Shown here in pieces: positions 22,432-31,510 of a DNA stretch of 64,000 nt. Position 1 is the first letter of the stretch; each line of letters starts with the position of its first letter. Location of the stretch: positions 30,519-94,518 of the forward strand of contig CAYIGH010000001.1 of the NCBI GenBank assembly GCA_964362915.1, given 5' to 3'. Source of the DNA: JAUSIK01 sp964362915. GTDB taxonomy: Archaea > Nanobdellota > Nanobdellia > Pacearchaeales > GW2011-AR1. A program made the translations under genes and the position numbers. The notes below the pieces were generated by a model that saw only the letters and a list, made by a program, of their open reading frames with translations, did no database searches and was not told the DNA's origin.

Positions 22432-23286
22432 TTATTCTATTATTTTTTTGCCTGCGATTGCATTAATTGACTCTCTTATAGAATTGCTTTCTAATGCAAA
22501 TCCAAGACTTTCTGCATCACCAATTTTAAAGTTGTTGATTCCTACTACCTCTCCTTGGGTATCTATTAGTGGGCCTCCTGAATTTCCTGGATTTAGGGAA
22601 ACATCAGTTTGCACATATTCTTCCAATCCGTTTGGGCCTTCTCTATCAAGGCCCGAAATTATTCCTTCTGTAACTGTAAAAGATAATCCTAATGGATTGC
22701 CTATGGCAATTACCTTTCTTCCGACTTGGAGCGTATCTGAATCAGCTAGTTTCAGATAATCATATTGGTCTTCTATCTTTAATAAAGCTAAATCTCTCAA
22801 CTTATCCACGCCTATTATTATTGCTTGAATTGGCTGTTTGTCATATGTTAGAATACGCACATTCTCTCTCCCTTGCACTACATGGTAATTTGTTACTATA
22901 TAGCCATCTTGATTAACAAAGAATCCTGAACCAACTGAATTCTCTGTCATAACTGCCACAACGTTTTTAACAGATTTTTCAATAACTGCTGAAAAATCTT
23001 CTTTTGTTATTCTGAGAAGACTTATCTCTTCTTGAAAACTTTTTTGCTGTGCTGCCTGTTTTGTAATTGCTAGAGAAAGGTCATTAAAATTTTGCTGATT
23101 TATTTCATTGTAATCATCTATCAGACCTGTAAAATGTTCTGAAAGGCCTTCTTTTACATTATTTACCTCTACGTCTATTTTTGAGTTTAATCTAGAAAAT
23201 TGAATTGAAATAAAGACAAATGAAATTAGCTGAAAAATTAGAAGGAATAAAACTAACACATATAATATATTTGCATGCCTCTCCAT
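22432..23286 (-). CDS. HtrA/DegP-like membrane-anchored serine protease
   Basis: A 284-residue protein. An N-terminal membrane helix (about residues 7-28) is followed by a coiled-coil-like segment (30-100) and a trypsin-fold domain (about 103-278). The catalytic triad is visible: H135 (VTNYHVV), D165 (LRDLALLKI) and S236 (NPGNSGGPL). No PDZ domain follows, unlike classic DegP. The protease domain would be outside the cell and act in envelope quality control, the known role of the family. Confidence 0.88.
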   Translation of the reverse strand: MERHANILYVLVLFLLIFQLISFVFISIQFSRLNSKIDVEVNNVKEGLSEHFTGLIDDYNEINQQNFNDLSLAITKQAAQQKSFQEEISLLRITKEDFSAVIEKSVKNVVAVMTENSVGSGFFVNQDGYIVTNYHVVQGRENVRILTYDKQPIQAIIIGVDKLRDLALLKIEDQYDYLKLADSDTLQVGRKVIAIGNPLGLSFTVTEGIISGLDREGPNGLEEYVQTDVSLNPGNSGGPLIDTQGEVVGINNFKIGDAESLGFALESNSIRESINAIAGKKIIE

Positions 23287-23437
23287 TTTAGTATATCAAA
23301 AGAGGAATATTTATAGTTTTTGAATTTGTGAGCTTTAGCTACTTTGATGAATGACGAAAAAGAGATTGGTTTAAATATATTGAGTAAGTTATAAATCTTA
23401 AACTTCCAATAGATTAAATTCGATTAAATTCCAGATC

Positions 23438-23704
23438 CTAACTTGTTCTACCTATAAAATCCTCGATTTCTTTTTTCTTTTTGACGTTTAAAGAAACTTC
23501 TAAACCATAATGAGTAGGTTTTGATATTAAGAATCCTTCTTTAAGTAAATCATTTATTACTTTCTTAACTTCTTTTTTAGTTCTTAAATGATCTGGGAGG
23601 CCTTTTCTTAGATTATGTATGCTTGTATGCTTATGCATCCAAATTCTATGTCTTACTAATTTTCTTAAGATGAACCTTTTTATATCATCCTCTATATTAT
23701 TCAT
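23438..23704 (-). CDS. Small winged-helix-like protein
   Basis: An 88-residue basic protein. Residues 5-60 look like a helix-turn-helix with a recognition helix in KKEVKKVINDLLKEGFLISK, followed by a wing (PTHYGLEVSLN). It has many His and Lys residues near the N-terminus (HRIWMHKHTSIHNL). DNA or RNA binding is a reasonable guess. It stands alone between the protease and an HTH gene on the other strand. The role is unknown. Confidence 0.55.
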   Translation of the reverse strand: MNNIEDDIKRFILRKLVRHRIWMHKHTSIHNLRKGLPDHLRTKKEVKKVINDLLKEGFLISKPTHYGLEVSLNVKKKKEIEDFIGRTS

Positions 23705-23829
23705 GCAATATTAGAATGGAAGTAATATATATCTTTTTCTCTTTAGAACTCCATTTTGATAATTATTGAAGCATAAACCTAGCTTTATAAAATAGAAATG
23801 TTTATAAATTCGATTTAGCTAAATAGTAT

Positions 23830-24186
23830 ATGGAAGGAAATGAGGAGCAAGAGTTTGAAGAAGAAACAAGAAGCATTTTTGTAGAATATTTTGGCAGTTC
23901 TCCTTATATAAAAATACTAGATTTTTTAATTCAAGGACAAGATTTTGATTATAGTATGACAGAAGTGGCCAGAGGAGCTAAAGTTGGATGGAGTTCATTT
24001 ACTAAAATTTGGGATAAACTATTAGATAAAAAGATAATAGGACCAACAAGAAATATAGGAAACGCCAAACTATTCAAATTAAACAAGGAAAATGAGTTTG
24101 TAAAAAAATTGATTAGATTTGACTGGGAATTAACAAAGGCAGAAACTGATAAATTAGAAAAAGAAGAAATTAAAGTCGAACATTGA
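23830..24186 (+). CDS. Winged-helix DNA-binding protein
   Basis: A 118-residue protein. An acidic N-terminus is followed by a winged helix: SSPYIKILDFLIQGQDFDYS, MTEVARGAKVGWSSFTKIWD and LLDKKIIGPTRNIGNAKLFK, the last being the wing. The end is charged and helical (WELTKAETDKLEKEE). It resembles small archaeal regulators of the ArsR/MarR type. A clear TATA box (TGTTTATAAATTC, about 23799-23811) predicts a leaderless mRNA starting at 23830. Targets are unknown. Confidence 0.65.
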   Translation: MEGNEEQEFEEETRSIFVEYFGSSPYIKILDFLIQGQDFDYSMTEVARGAKVGWSSFTKIWDKLLDKKIIGPTRNIGNAKLFKLNKENEFVKKLIRFDWELTKAETDKLEKEEIKVEH

Positions 24187-24363
24187 TTTTCAGTGGTTAC
24201 TACTTTGCTAAATAACAAAATTGGGAAAATTTAAACTATAAAAATTTTTAACAAGGTCTTTCTATAATGTCTCGCAATAATTTCTTAGTATCACTGGAAC
24301 AGCATTAATTCCTAAAAGAATAATCTCAAAAACCTATTTAAACCTTTATTTCTTTTATAGAAT

Positions 24364-25698
24364 ATGAAGATTCATACAATAGGGGGATATAGTGAGGTGG
24401 GGAAAAATATGACTGCTTTAGAGATTAATGATGATGTTATTGTTTTTGATTCTGGTCTTTTTTTGCCTGCTATTGTTGGAGTTGCTGAAAGAGAAAGAAT
24501 TCCTACAGAAAAAGGAATGAGAAATTTAGGTGCTTTACCTGATGACCTATATTTGGAAAGAAAAGGACTTAGAGATAAAGTAAGGGCTTTATTGATTTCT
24601 CATGCACATTTAGATCATGTTGGAGCATTGCAATATAATGCCTATAGGTATAAGGCTGAGATAATCGGAACGCCGTTTACAATGGAGGTTTTGAAGATTT
24701 TAGCGATAGATTCTGAGATGCAGCTAAGAAATAAAATAGTAAGAGTAGAACCTAATTCTCATTATGTTATTAAAGGAAGAAATAGAAATTATAAGGCTGA
24801 ATTTATCAATATGACTCATTCTACAATACAAAGTGCAATTATTGCAGTTCATACTCCTGAGGGAATAGTTTTATATGCTAATGATTATAAATTAGATAAT
24901 TCTCCGGTTTTGGGAGATAAACCGAATTATAAGCGCTTAAAAGAATTGTCGAGAATTGGAATTAAAGTATTAATTGTTGATTGTTTATATGCGCAGGACG
25001 ATAGAAAGACACCAAGTGAAAAGATAGCCAGAGGATTATTAGAAGATGTTCTCTTTGGAACAGACAATAGAAAAGCCGGTATAATAGTGACCACTTTTTC
25101 ATCACATATAGCAAGATTAAAGTCAATAACTGAATTTGGCAGGAGACTTGGAAGGGAGGTTATTTTTTTAGGGAGGAGCCTTAATAAATATGTAACTGCT
25201 GCAAATAATATAGGAAAATTGCCATTTATGAAAGATATTAAATTATTTACTTATAGAAAACAGCTAGATAAGGTTTTGAAAAGAATAAATAACAATAAGA
25301 GAAAATATCTTGTTGTGTGCACTGGGCATCAAGGAGAGCCCGGCTCTATTCTTGATAGAATTTCTCAAGGGCAATTAAATTTAAAACTTTCAGAAGAGGA
25401 TCATGTAATATTCTCTTCTAAGACAATTCCTACTCCTATAAATGAGCTGAACAAAGAACAACTGGAGAAAAAACTAAGAAAATATAAAGTAAGGATATTT
25501 GATAATGTGCATTGTAGCGGGCATGGAGGGCGCGAGGATTTGCGGGATTTAATTAGATTAACAAATCCAAAACATATTATACCCTCACATGGGGATTTAA
25601 AAAAAACCACTGCAGGAGCAAGATTAGCAGAAGAAATGGGATATAAATTAAATCAAACTGTTCATTTGGCACAAAATGGACAGGTCATAGAATTGTAA
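24364..25698 (+). CDS. rnj: Archaeal ribonuclease J
   Basis: A 444-residue metallo-beta-lactamase-fold protein. The metal motif HAHLDH is at residues 80-85, and the beta-CASP motifs follow: FSSHIARLKSI, VVCTGHQGEPGSIL, then VHCSGHGGREDL and PSHGD near the C-terminus. The start MKIHTIGGYSEVGKNMTALE is typical of aRNase J, a 5'-to-3' exoribonuclease with some endonuclease activity in mRNA turnover. Its length fits the archaeal form without a C-terminal domain. It is convergent with the dockerin-like gene. Confidence 0.9.
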   Translation: MKIHTIGGYSEVGKNMTALEINDDVIVFDSGLFLPAIVGVAERERIPTEKGMRNLGALPDDLYLERKGLRDKVRALLISHAHLDHVGALQYNAYRYKAEIIGTPFTMEVLKILAIDSEMQLRNKIVRVEPNSHYVIKGRNRNYKAEFINMTHSTIQSAIIAVHTPEGIVLYANDYKLDNSPVLGDKPNYKRLKELSRIGIKVLIVDCLYAQDDRKTPSEKIARGLLEDVLFGTDNRKAGIIVTTFSSHIARLKSITEFGRRLGREVIFLGRSLNKYVTAANNIGKLPFMKDIKLFTYRKQLDKVLKRINNNKRKYLVVCTGHQGEPGSILDRISQGQLNLKLSEEDHVIFSSKTIPTPINELNKEQLEKKLRKYKVRIFDNVHCSGHGGREDLRDLIRLTNPKHIIPSHGDLKKTTAGARLAEEMGYKLNQTVHLAQNGQVIEL

Positions 25699-25709
25699 TA
25701 AGAATTTAG

Positions 25710-26585
25710 TTATTTTTTGCCTAAGAAAAGTGAATTGAGCGTATAAATTGGATCAGAAAGATCAATCCTTTCATCAATATTAGCATCGGCTGCTTCGATG
25801 CACATAGGTCTAGGGCCACCCAAAAAAAGCCAATTTAAAGTAAAAGAAACATCTGAGATATTAATTTTTTCATCTGAATTTGAATCTCCTCTTATAAAAT
25901 TTTCACATTCCCCAGCTCTATCATAAGATACAAGGAAATTATTAAAATAAGTAATAGAAGAAAAATTTTCGATTGTGCTATCATACACGCCAAGTCCAAT
26001 TCTTCCTTCAATAACTGATGGTAAATAAATATTTAATAATCTTGTTTTTTCGCTATCTAATTCCCTCTCGTTAATAGAAAAATGCCAGCCTTGATTATCA
26101 TAACATATTCCTAGTGTATTAATGCCATTTAAAATAATATTATTAGTTAAATCATTTGCATAAGTAAAACTATCTCTGGAAGATTGTCTATTTAACCAAT
26201 ATTGTTGATTAGTTTCTGAATACCCGTTTACACCAAATTCAAAGTACGCCTCTCCAATATCTCCAAAAATTAAACTAATTCTATCGCCTTGTATCCAATT
26301 AGATCTTCTAAAATCCACGCTGATACAGAGGTTCTCCATATTACTATAATTTCTATCTGTAAAGAGGAATCGTAAATAACCAGATTTTTCTTCAAAGTCT
26401 CTAGCTTCTAAATTGTCCGATGTAGTAACCCAATTCTCACTGGGCATTGCAATATACTCTCTATTAATTTTACCTTCAAAACTTTCTTTCCATGTTGCCC
26501 TTTCTTGTGCTTCAGATGTAGGATACACAAAATTTGATAATCCAAATCCGGCTATCGCTACTAAATTTCTTAATGATTTTCTCAT
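25710..26585 (-). CDS. Secreted LamG-like protein with dockerin-type end
   Basis: A 291-residue secreted protein. Residues 1-27 are a signal peptide. Residues about 30-225 look like a concanavalin/LamG-type jelly roll (NMENLCISVDFRRSN, YWLNRQ, INTLGICYDNQGW). The end has two dockerin-like calcium loops, GDSNSDEKINISDVSFTLN and ADANIDERIDLSDPIYTLN, each followed by WLFLGG or SLFLGK. Dockerins bind cohesins in bacterial cellulosomes, but archaeal dockerin-like repeats are often found without them; no cohesin is seen here. A role in binding surface sugars or proteins is possible. Confidence 0.62.
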   Translation of the reverse strand: MRKSLRNLVAIAGFGLSNFVYPTSEAQERATWKESFEGKINREYIAMPSENWVTTSDNLEARDFEEKSGYLRFLFTDRNYSNMENLCISVDFRRSNWIQGDRISLIFGDIGEAYFEFGVNGYSETNQQYWLNRQSSRDSFTYANDLTNNIILNGINTLGICYDNQGWHFSINERELDSEKTRLLNIYLPSVIEGRIGLGVYDSTIENFSSITYFNNFLVSYDRAGECENFIRGDSNSDEKINISDVSFTLNWLFLGGPRPMCIEAADANIDERIDLSDPIYTLNSLFLGKK

Positions 26586-26713
26586 AAAGATTTATATCTT
26601 ATTAGATATATAAATTTTTATATTATGCAGTGTAAATCTTCAAAAAGGTATATATACTACTTTTTCTTCAAGAAATATACAAGATGTTATAATAAGATGG
26701 GTGAAATTTTAAA

Positions 26714-29011
26714 ATGGATAAAATAGCAAATATAACTCTATTCTCTTTTATAGGATTAATATCTTTTATAATCATATTTTCTATCTTCTTTGCCACTTCT
26801 CAACAAACAACCATCGAAGAAGAGATTTTTGTTCCTTCTGTACAAAATAACCAAGAGATTATCTATTATGATTATAAATTTTCAAATACGTCTGGAGTTA
26901 TTATATTAACGAAAAGAGAAGCATCTTGTTTTTGGAAACCTGACGATATTGACGATGGTTGGAAAAATTGCGAATCCATCTTTGAAATAGAGAATCAAAA
27001 GGGGGATAAGCCTATTATAAGTTTTCCCTTCATTAATTTTAGTTTTGCTAAAAATAATGTTAGAAACCATAGTATATATTTCTCAAACACATATACAATA
27101 ATAAATGAAACATATAATAATTTTTCAAAAACTTATTTTGGAGATGTTATTGAGGAGGTTATACAACTTAAAAAGAGACAATTTGTGAATTTTACTTCTC
27201 TACCGAACTATCTCGATACTTCAAAACCTTTTGCTATCAAATTAACATTTGAGGTTCCAAAATATGAAGAAAATATATTTAATTTTACTATTTCAGGAGA
27301 AGAATTTATTGGTTTTATAGACCCGGATATTAATAGCTGTAGTTTCTTAGGGGTCCCCAATACAGTTTATACATTAGTCATTAATGTTAGTTCGTTAGGC
27401 ACATGTTTTACGATACTGGCAAATAATATTACATTAAATGGTAACGGTTATCATATTAATTATAGTGTAGCGGGAACTAGTAATAGATATGGGATTTATA
27501 TAAAAGGCGCAAATCAAACTACTATAAAGAATTTTAGAAAAATATTTGAGGAGAATAGTAATGGAATTCATAAGTATGGAATATATTTTGATAAAGCGCA
27601 TGAAGGGATCGTAAATAATGTTACTATAGAAACAATTGGAATTTCAAGTGATGGTATAAGAATAAATAATGGTAATGATACAAAAATAAACAATACTAAA
27701 GTAATTACTCTTGGAGATAGTGCGGTGGGCATTTATTTATACGGCTCGAGCTCATCAATTATAAATAATAATAATATCACCACCAATAAGACTTCTGCGA
27801 GAGGAATTGAACTTGGTGCAAGATCAAACTTTAATAAATTAAGCAATAATATAATTACTACAGAGGGCAATGAATCAACGGGTATTTTATTAGATTCTTC
27901 TTCAATAAATATTATCAATAATAACATTATTAGAACATTCAATAATAATGCGGAGGGCATCAACTTTGCTGATGCACAAAATAATACAATAAATTATAGT
28001 ATTGTTACAACTCTTAGTAATAATGCAAGTGGAATTTTTATAGGCGGTTCGTCAGATGGTAATCTAATTTATAACTCTTTCTTCAATTCATCTTTAGCAA
28101 ATGATATTTTATTCTTTTGGACCTCTGCTGGAACTCTTAACCTTACTAATGTAACACTTGCTAATAACAATGTAAACTTTAACCCATTATCAACATCACG
28201 ACTTAATGTTCACTGGTACTTTGATGCACAAGTTAATGATAGCTCGAAAAATCCTCTTGAAAATGTGAATGTTTCTGCATGGGATATTAATAATGTACTA
28301 AGATTTAGTGATTTAACAAATAATATCGGTAGGATAAAACAGCAAGCCCTCCTAGAGTATGTACAGAACAATACTCAAAAAATATATCATACCAATTATA
28401 CGATAAATGCAACAAAAGATGGTTTCACAGAATCAAAAAGCGTTAATCTAACTGCAAATACATTTATGACATTTATTCTTCCAACTACCATCATTCTTAC
28501 ATCGGATAATATTGTAGAAGACGGTGATATTAACTATGAAATTAGCTCCGGATTATACAAAAGAGATAAAACTTCTATTACTATAGAAATAGGAAATGCA
28601 TACTATTATATCTCTAGAAGCTATATTGAATTTAATACGTCTTCAATTCCAGATAGTGCTATAATCAAAAATGTATCTTTAAATATATCTTTTGATACAT
28701 TAGGTACTAGGAATTGTACTATTAATGAAGTAAGTGAACAACCTTCCATTATATCAAATCAGACTCTTTATATAGATATTGGTAATGGTACTACATATAT
28801 AAATAATGATGACTTTTGTAGGACAGGTTCGTCAACTAAATCAAAAGTTGATCTTGGAGCTAGTGCCAATATTGATCTTGAAAATTTACTTTCATCAAAT
28901 TGGTTTGGTATAGGTATTAAATGGGATAATGAAATAACTGCGGCTACTACTGCTTTAACTAATGCTTCTGAAAGCTCCTCATCACCACTCCTTACTGTAA
29001 GTTATATTTAA
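26714..29011 (+). CDS. Surface protein with right-handed beta-helix
   Basis: A 765-residue exported protein. The N-terminal helix (about 8-30) is a signal or anchor. Residues 230-470 contain many short repeats with N- and I-rich turns (NNSIITTN-like, such as INNNNITTNKTSARGIEL and LSNNIITTEGNESTGILL), which indicate a right-handed parallel beta helix of the NosD/pectate-lyase type. The C-terminal 170 residues are a separate beta domain (SRSYIEFNTSSIPDSAII) similar to the DNRLRE/CBM96-like modules. N-X-S/T sites are abundant, so heavy N-glycosylation is likely. No catalytic residues can be assigned; adhesion or glycan binding is likely. Confidence 0.62.
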   Translation: MDKIANITLFSFIGLISFIIIFSIFFATSQQTTIEEEIFVPSVQNNQEIIYYDYKFSNTSGVIILTKREASCFWKPDDIDDGWKNCESIFEIENQKGDKPIISFPFINFSFAKNNVRNHSIYFSNTYTIINETYNNFSKTYFGDVIEEVIQLKKRQFVNFTSLPNYLDTSKPFAIKLTFEVPKYEENIFNFTISGEEFIGFIDPDINSCSFLGVPNTVYTLVINVSSLGTCFTILANNITLNGNGYHINYSVAGTSNRYGIYIKGANQTTIKNFRKIFEENSNGIHKYGIYFDKAHEGIVNNVTIETIGISSDGIRINNGNDTKINNTKVITLGDSAVGIYLYGSSSSIINNNNITTNKTSARGIELGARSNFNKLSNNIITTEGNESTGILLDSSSINIINNNIIRTFNNNAEGINFADAQNNTINYSIVTTLSNNASGIFIGGSSDGNLIYNSFFNSSLANDILFFWTSAGTLNLTNVTLANNNVNFNPLSTSRLNVHWYFDAQVNDSSKNPLENVNVSAWDINNVLRFSDLTNNIGRIKQQALLEYVQNNTQKIYHTNYTINATKDGFTESKSVNLTANTFMTFILPTTIILTSDNIVEDGDINYEISSGLYKRDKTSITIEIGNAYYYISRSYIEFNTSSIPDSAIIKNVSLNISFDTLGTRNCTINEVSEQPSIISNQTLYIDIGNGTTYINNDDFCRTGSSTKSKVDLGASANIDLENLLSSNWFGIGIKWDNEITAATTALTNASESSSSPLLTVSYI

Positions 29012-29041
29012 ATTTATAATAATCCAAAATAAACTAAGTAA

Positions 29042-29422
29042 ATGATAGAAGAAATTTCTGGGGGATTGAGAAACGCTTTAGAGAGAGGAGCCAGTCTCGA
29101 AGAGGCTGTACAAAGTTTCATAAAAGCAGGATATAATCCTATAGAAGTAAGACAAGCAGCACAGAGCCTTTCATATCTTCCACAAACAATGAGGCCTGTT
29201 GCTGAACAAGTTCAGGAAGGTTATAAAATGTCTGCATTGCCAAGTTTACCAAATCAGCAGCCCCAGAAAACAAATTATTCCTTAACTTCATCAAGGAGCA
29301 AGCCAAGAGCTAAAAAGAATATACTGGTGATTATTCTTATTCTTCTTTTACTTATCTTGGTTGGTGGTTTGGTTTATTTTATCTTTTTTGGGAAGGAACT
29401 TTTAGACTCTTTCTTGGGATAA
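29042..29422 (+). CDS. Tail-anchored protein with helical N-terminal domain
   Basis: A 126-residue protein. Residues 1-45 form a compact helical domain (GLRNALERGASLEEAVQSF, KAGYNPIEVRQAAQSL) resembling a UBA-like or CUE-like three-helix bundle. A Pro/Ser/Gln-rich linker (about 48-90) leads to a C-terminal membrane helix (about 95-117, ILVIILILLLLILVGGLVYFI). It would face the cytoplasm and be tail-anchored. Similar proteins occur next to membrane-protein genes in DPANN genomes. Function unknown; it is followed 4 bp later by a multi-helix membrane protein. Confidence 0.55.
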   Translation: MIEEISGGLRNALERGASLEEAVQSFIKAGYNPIEVRQAAQSLSYLPQTMRPVAEQVQEGYKMSALPSLPNQQPQKTNYSLTSSRSKPRAKKNILVIILILLLLILVGGLVYFIFFGKELLDSFLG

Positions 29423-29426
29423 CAAA

Positions 29427-30152
29427 ATGAGAAATGGTGCTTTTATTAAAATATTTAAAAAATCTTTTTACGATTATTGCAAAAATCCTATAATAATTGC
29501 GCCTGGTTTTAGTTTGCTAATATTTTTTATTGTTTTTTCAAAACTGTCTGTTAAAATTAACTATGGCCTTCAAAATACGCCTGCGTTGACCTTGTGGCTT
29601 ATATTTTTTAGTATTATTTCGCTTTTAGTTATTTCTTTAATTTTATCTGGATTAATAGGAATGACTTCAGATATAATGAAAAAAAAGGATGGAATCAAAT
29701 CATTTCTTTATAATTGTAGAAAGTTTTGGTTTGGCAATTTTATTATTATTTTAATAATCATATTAGCATTTAATATTATAAGATATGTTGCTCATAATTT
29801 AGCGTTTTTTTTAGGCAGGTCTTTAAATCTTGAAGTAGATATTGCGGCAGCTTTATTCTTTTTATTATATTTTGGAGGAATTTTATCAAGCTTGATTTTT
29901 TTAACATTTGCTAATATTTCTTTAATCGTCTATAAGAAAAGTATTTTAGAAAGCATGAGAAAATCTTTTTATATTGTAAAGAAAAATTATATAGAAACCT
30001 TATTAATCTTAATTTTATTTTTTGTTGTGAATGAGATTTTAATAAGATTTATCCCTAGTTATGGGATTGAATTAATAAATGCTATTTTTATTGTGCCTTA
30101 CTATGCTTTGATATTAACTAGGTTTGTTATCGAATCTGAAGGAATAAAATGA
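29427..30152 (+). CDS. Six-helix membrane protein
   Basis: A 241-residue polytopic protein with about six membrane helices. The N-terminus (IKIFKKSFYDYCKNPIIIAP) and the paired SMRKSFYIVKKNYIETLLIL resemble the membrane domain that often accompanies glycerophosphodiester phosphodiesterases (DUF-type, GPDPase_memb-like), but no phosphodiesterase domain is present. It overlaps the downstream methyltransferase by 4 bp. Function unknown. Confidence 0.55.
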   Translation: MRNGAFIKIFKKSFYDYCKNPIIIAPGFSLLIFFIVFSKLSVKINYGLQNTPALTLWLIFFSIISLLVISLILSGLIGMTSDIMKKKDGIKSFLYNCRKFWFGNFIIILIIILAFNIIRYVAHNLAFFLGRSLNLEVDIAAALFFLLYFGGILSSLIFLTFANISLIVYKKSILESMRKSFYIVKKNYIETLLILILFFVVNEILIRFIPSYGIELINAIFIVPYYALILTRFVIESEGIK

Positions 30153-30685
30153 TTTATGAATCCGCTGAAGATTCTTATCTTTTGAGAGAAGAAGTTCTAA
30201 ACTATTCTAAGGGAAAAAGAGTTTTAGATGTGGGAAGTGGTTCTGGGATTCAGGCTCAAGCAGCCTCAGATGCAGGGGCTAAATCTGTTTTGGCTGTTGA
30301 TATTGACGAAGAAGCTGTTAATGAATTAAAAAAGAAAGGAATTAAAGTGAGAAAGTCTGATTTATTTTCAAATGTGAAAGGTAAATTTGATTTGGTTGTT
30401 TTTAATCCTCCTTATTTGCCTATGGATAAAAGAGAGGATAAAGCAAGTGCATTGAATACTTCTGGCGGAAAGAAAGGAGATGAAATTATAATTAGATTTT
30501 TGAGAAATGTTAAAAAATATTTAAATAAAGATGGAATTGTGCTGATTGTTATTTCTTCTTTGACTCCTAGAAAGAAGATATTGGGGGTTTTGAAAAGAGA
30601 AGGATTGAAAAAACAAATTGTTTCAGAAAAGAAACTTTTTATGGAGAGTTTGGAAGTTTGGGAGATAAGTCGTTTAGAGTTTTAA
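30149..30685 (+). CDS. HemK2/Mtq2-like methyltransferase
   Basis: A 178-residue class I SAM-dependent methyltransferase. Motif I is VLDVGSGSGIQAQAA (about residues 26-40), and the catalytic NPPYLP is at about 91-96. The size and the start YESAEDSYLLREEV match the archaeal HemK2 group, which methylates the glutamine of the GGQ motif in translation release factor aRF1 as well as other proteins. It overlaps the previous membrane-protein gene by 4 bp, and its 3' end overlaps the convergent MNT gene by 12 bp. Confidence 0.82.
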   Translation: MIYESAEDSYLLREEVLNYSKGKRVLDVGSGSGIQAQAASDAGAKSVLAVDIDEEAVNELKKKGIKVRKSDLFSNVKGKFDLVVFNPPYLPMDKREDKASALNTSGGKKGDEIIIRFLRNVKKYLNKDGIVLIVISSLTPRKKILGVLKREGLKKQIVSEKKLFMESLEVWEISRLEF

Positions 30686-31045
30686 TCTGTGAATCGCCTG
30701 ATCCTGCCAGAGCTTTCTATAAAAATAAAGATAGTATGAAAGTTCTGAAGAGCTTTTTGCAAAGATTATTTTGTTATTTGTTATTATTTCATTTTTTATA
30801 TAAAGTGGGAGCAATTCAAATATATGGATGTCGTATTTTGGATTTTTTGCCTGAATTGATAGTGTTTTTTGATAAATTTCTTTTGCTTTTTTTATATTTC
30901 CAGTAACAATGCATATATCAATGTCGCTCCTTTGTGTTGATTTTCCGTTTATATAAGAGCCATAAAGAAGAACTGCAAGAACTTTATTTTTAAATTTGCC
31001 AAAATCTGTTTTGATTTGCTCTATAATTTCAGATTGCATTTTCAA
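30674..31045 (-). CDS. mntA: MNT-type minimal nucleotidyltransferase antitoxin
   Basis: A 123-residue minimal nucleotidyltransferase. The active site GSX10DXD is present: G29-S30, D41 and D43. It partners the HEPN protein encoded just upstream (17-bp overlap). In studied systems MntA adds AMP groups to the tyrosine of the toxin's RX4HXY motif and blocks it. The rest of the fold (VLLYGSYINGK, SELSYYLYFYR) fits the MNT family. No known target besides the toxin. Confidence 0.8.
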   Translation of the reverse strand: MKMQSEIIEQIKTDFGKFKNKVLAVLLYGSYINGKSTQRSDIDICIVTGNIKKAKEIYQKTLSIQAKNPKYDIHIFELLPLYIKNEIITNNKIIFAKSSSELSYYLYFYRKLWQDQAIHRLKL

Positions 31046-31421
31046 GTTTTTTTAATATTTTTTTAATTTGGGGAAGGAGGATTTGAATTGATTCTTTAGC
31101 TATTATATCGTCTGTTTTGTTGTATTTATGAATAATCCTGTTTCTTAAGCCATTTGCATCTTCAAGGATTTTTGCTTCATTATCTCCTATAATTTTAAGC
31201 TGCATTAATTTTTCAATATTTTTATAGTCATCCTCTACTAATTTCTCCTTGTCTTTTAGAAGCATGGCGGCTATATCTGAAATTACTTCTACAATCTCTT
31301 GAAATGCTTTATATGATGCTAGCTTAGATTTTTCATCCTGAGAAGAAATCCATTCTTCTATTTCTATTATCCTCTTTTCTGCTAATTCAATTTTTTCCAG
31401 GTATCTTTTCTTTCTCTCCAT
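31029..31421 (-). CDS. hepT: HEPN-domain toxin (HepT, DUF86)
   Basis: A 130-residue four-helix HEPN protein of the HepT/DUF86 family. The RNase motif RX4HXY is exact: R93, H98 and Y100 in LRNRIIHKY. The toxin cuts RNA as a dimer; the paired MNT protein AMPylates the tyrosine. The gene order toxin-antitoxin with overlap is the standard HEPN/MNT arrangement. Such modules are mobile, and this one lies beside a convergent methyltransferase gene and before the DsbA gene. Confidence 0.82.
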   Translation of the reverse strand: MERKKRYLEKIELAEKRIIEIEEWISSQDEKSKLASYKAFQEIVEVISDIAAMLLKDKEKLVEDDYKNIEKLMQLKIIGDNEAKILEDANGLRNRIIHKYNKTDDIIAKESIQILLPQIKKILKKLENAI

Positions 31422-31510
31422 CTTTTCTATATGCGGAGATTATATTTAAACTATTCTTTTTACAAAAATTAGAGGTTTGGAAAATAAGACTTGGCTCATG
31501 AAGAGGCAAT

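Noticed and set aside
22692..22916. Plus-strand ORF inside the HtrA-like gene
   Set aside because: Antisense shadow; the protease reading has a full catalytic triad.
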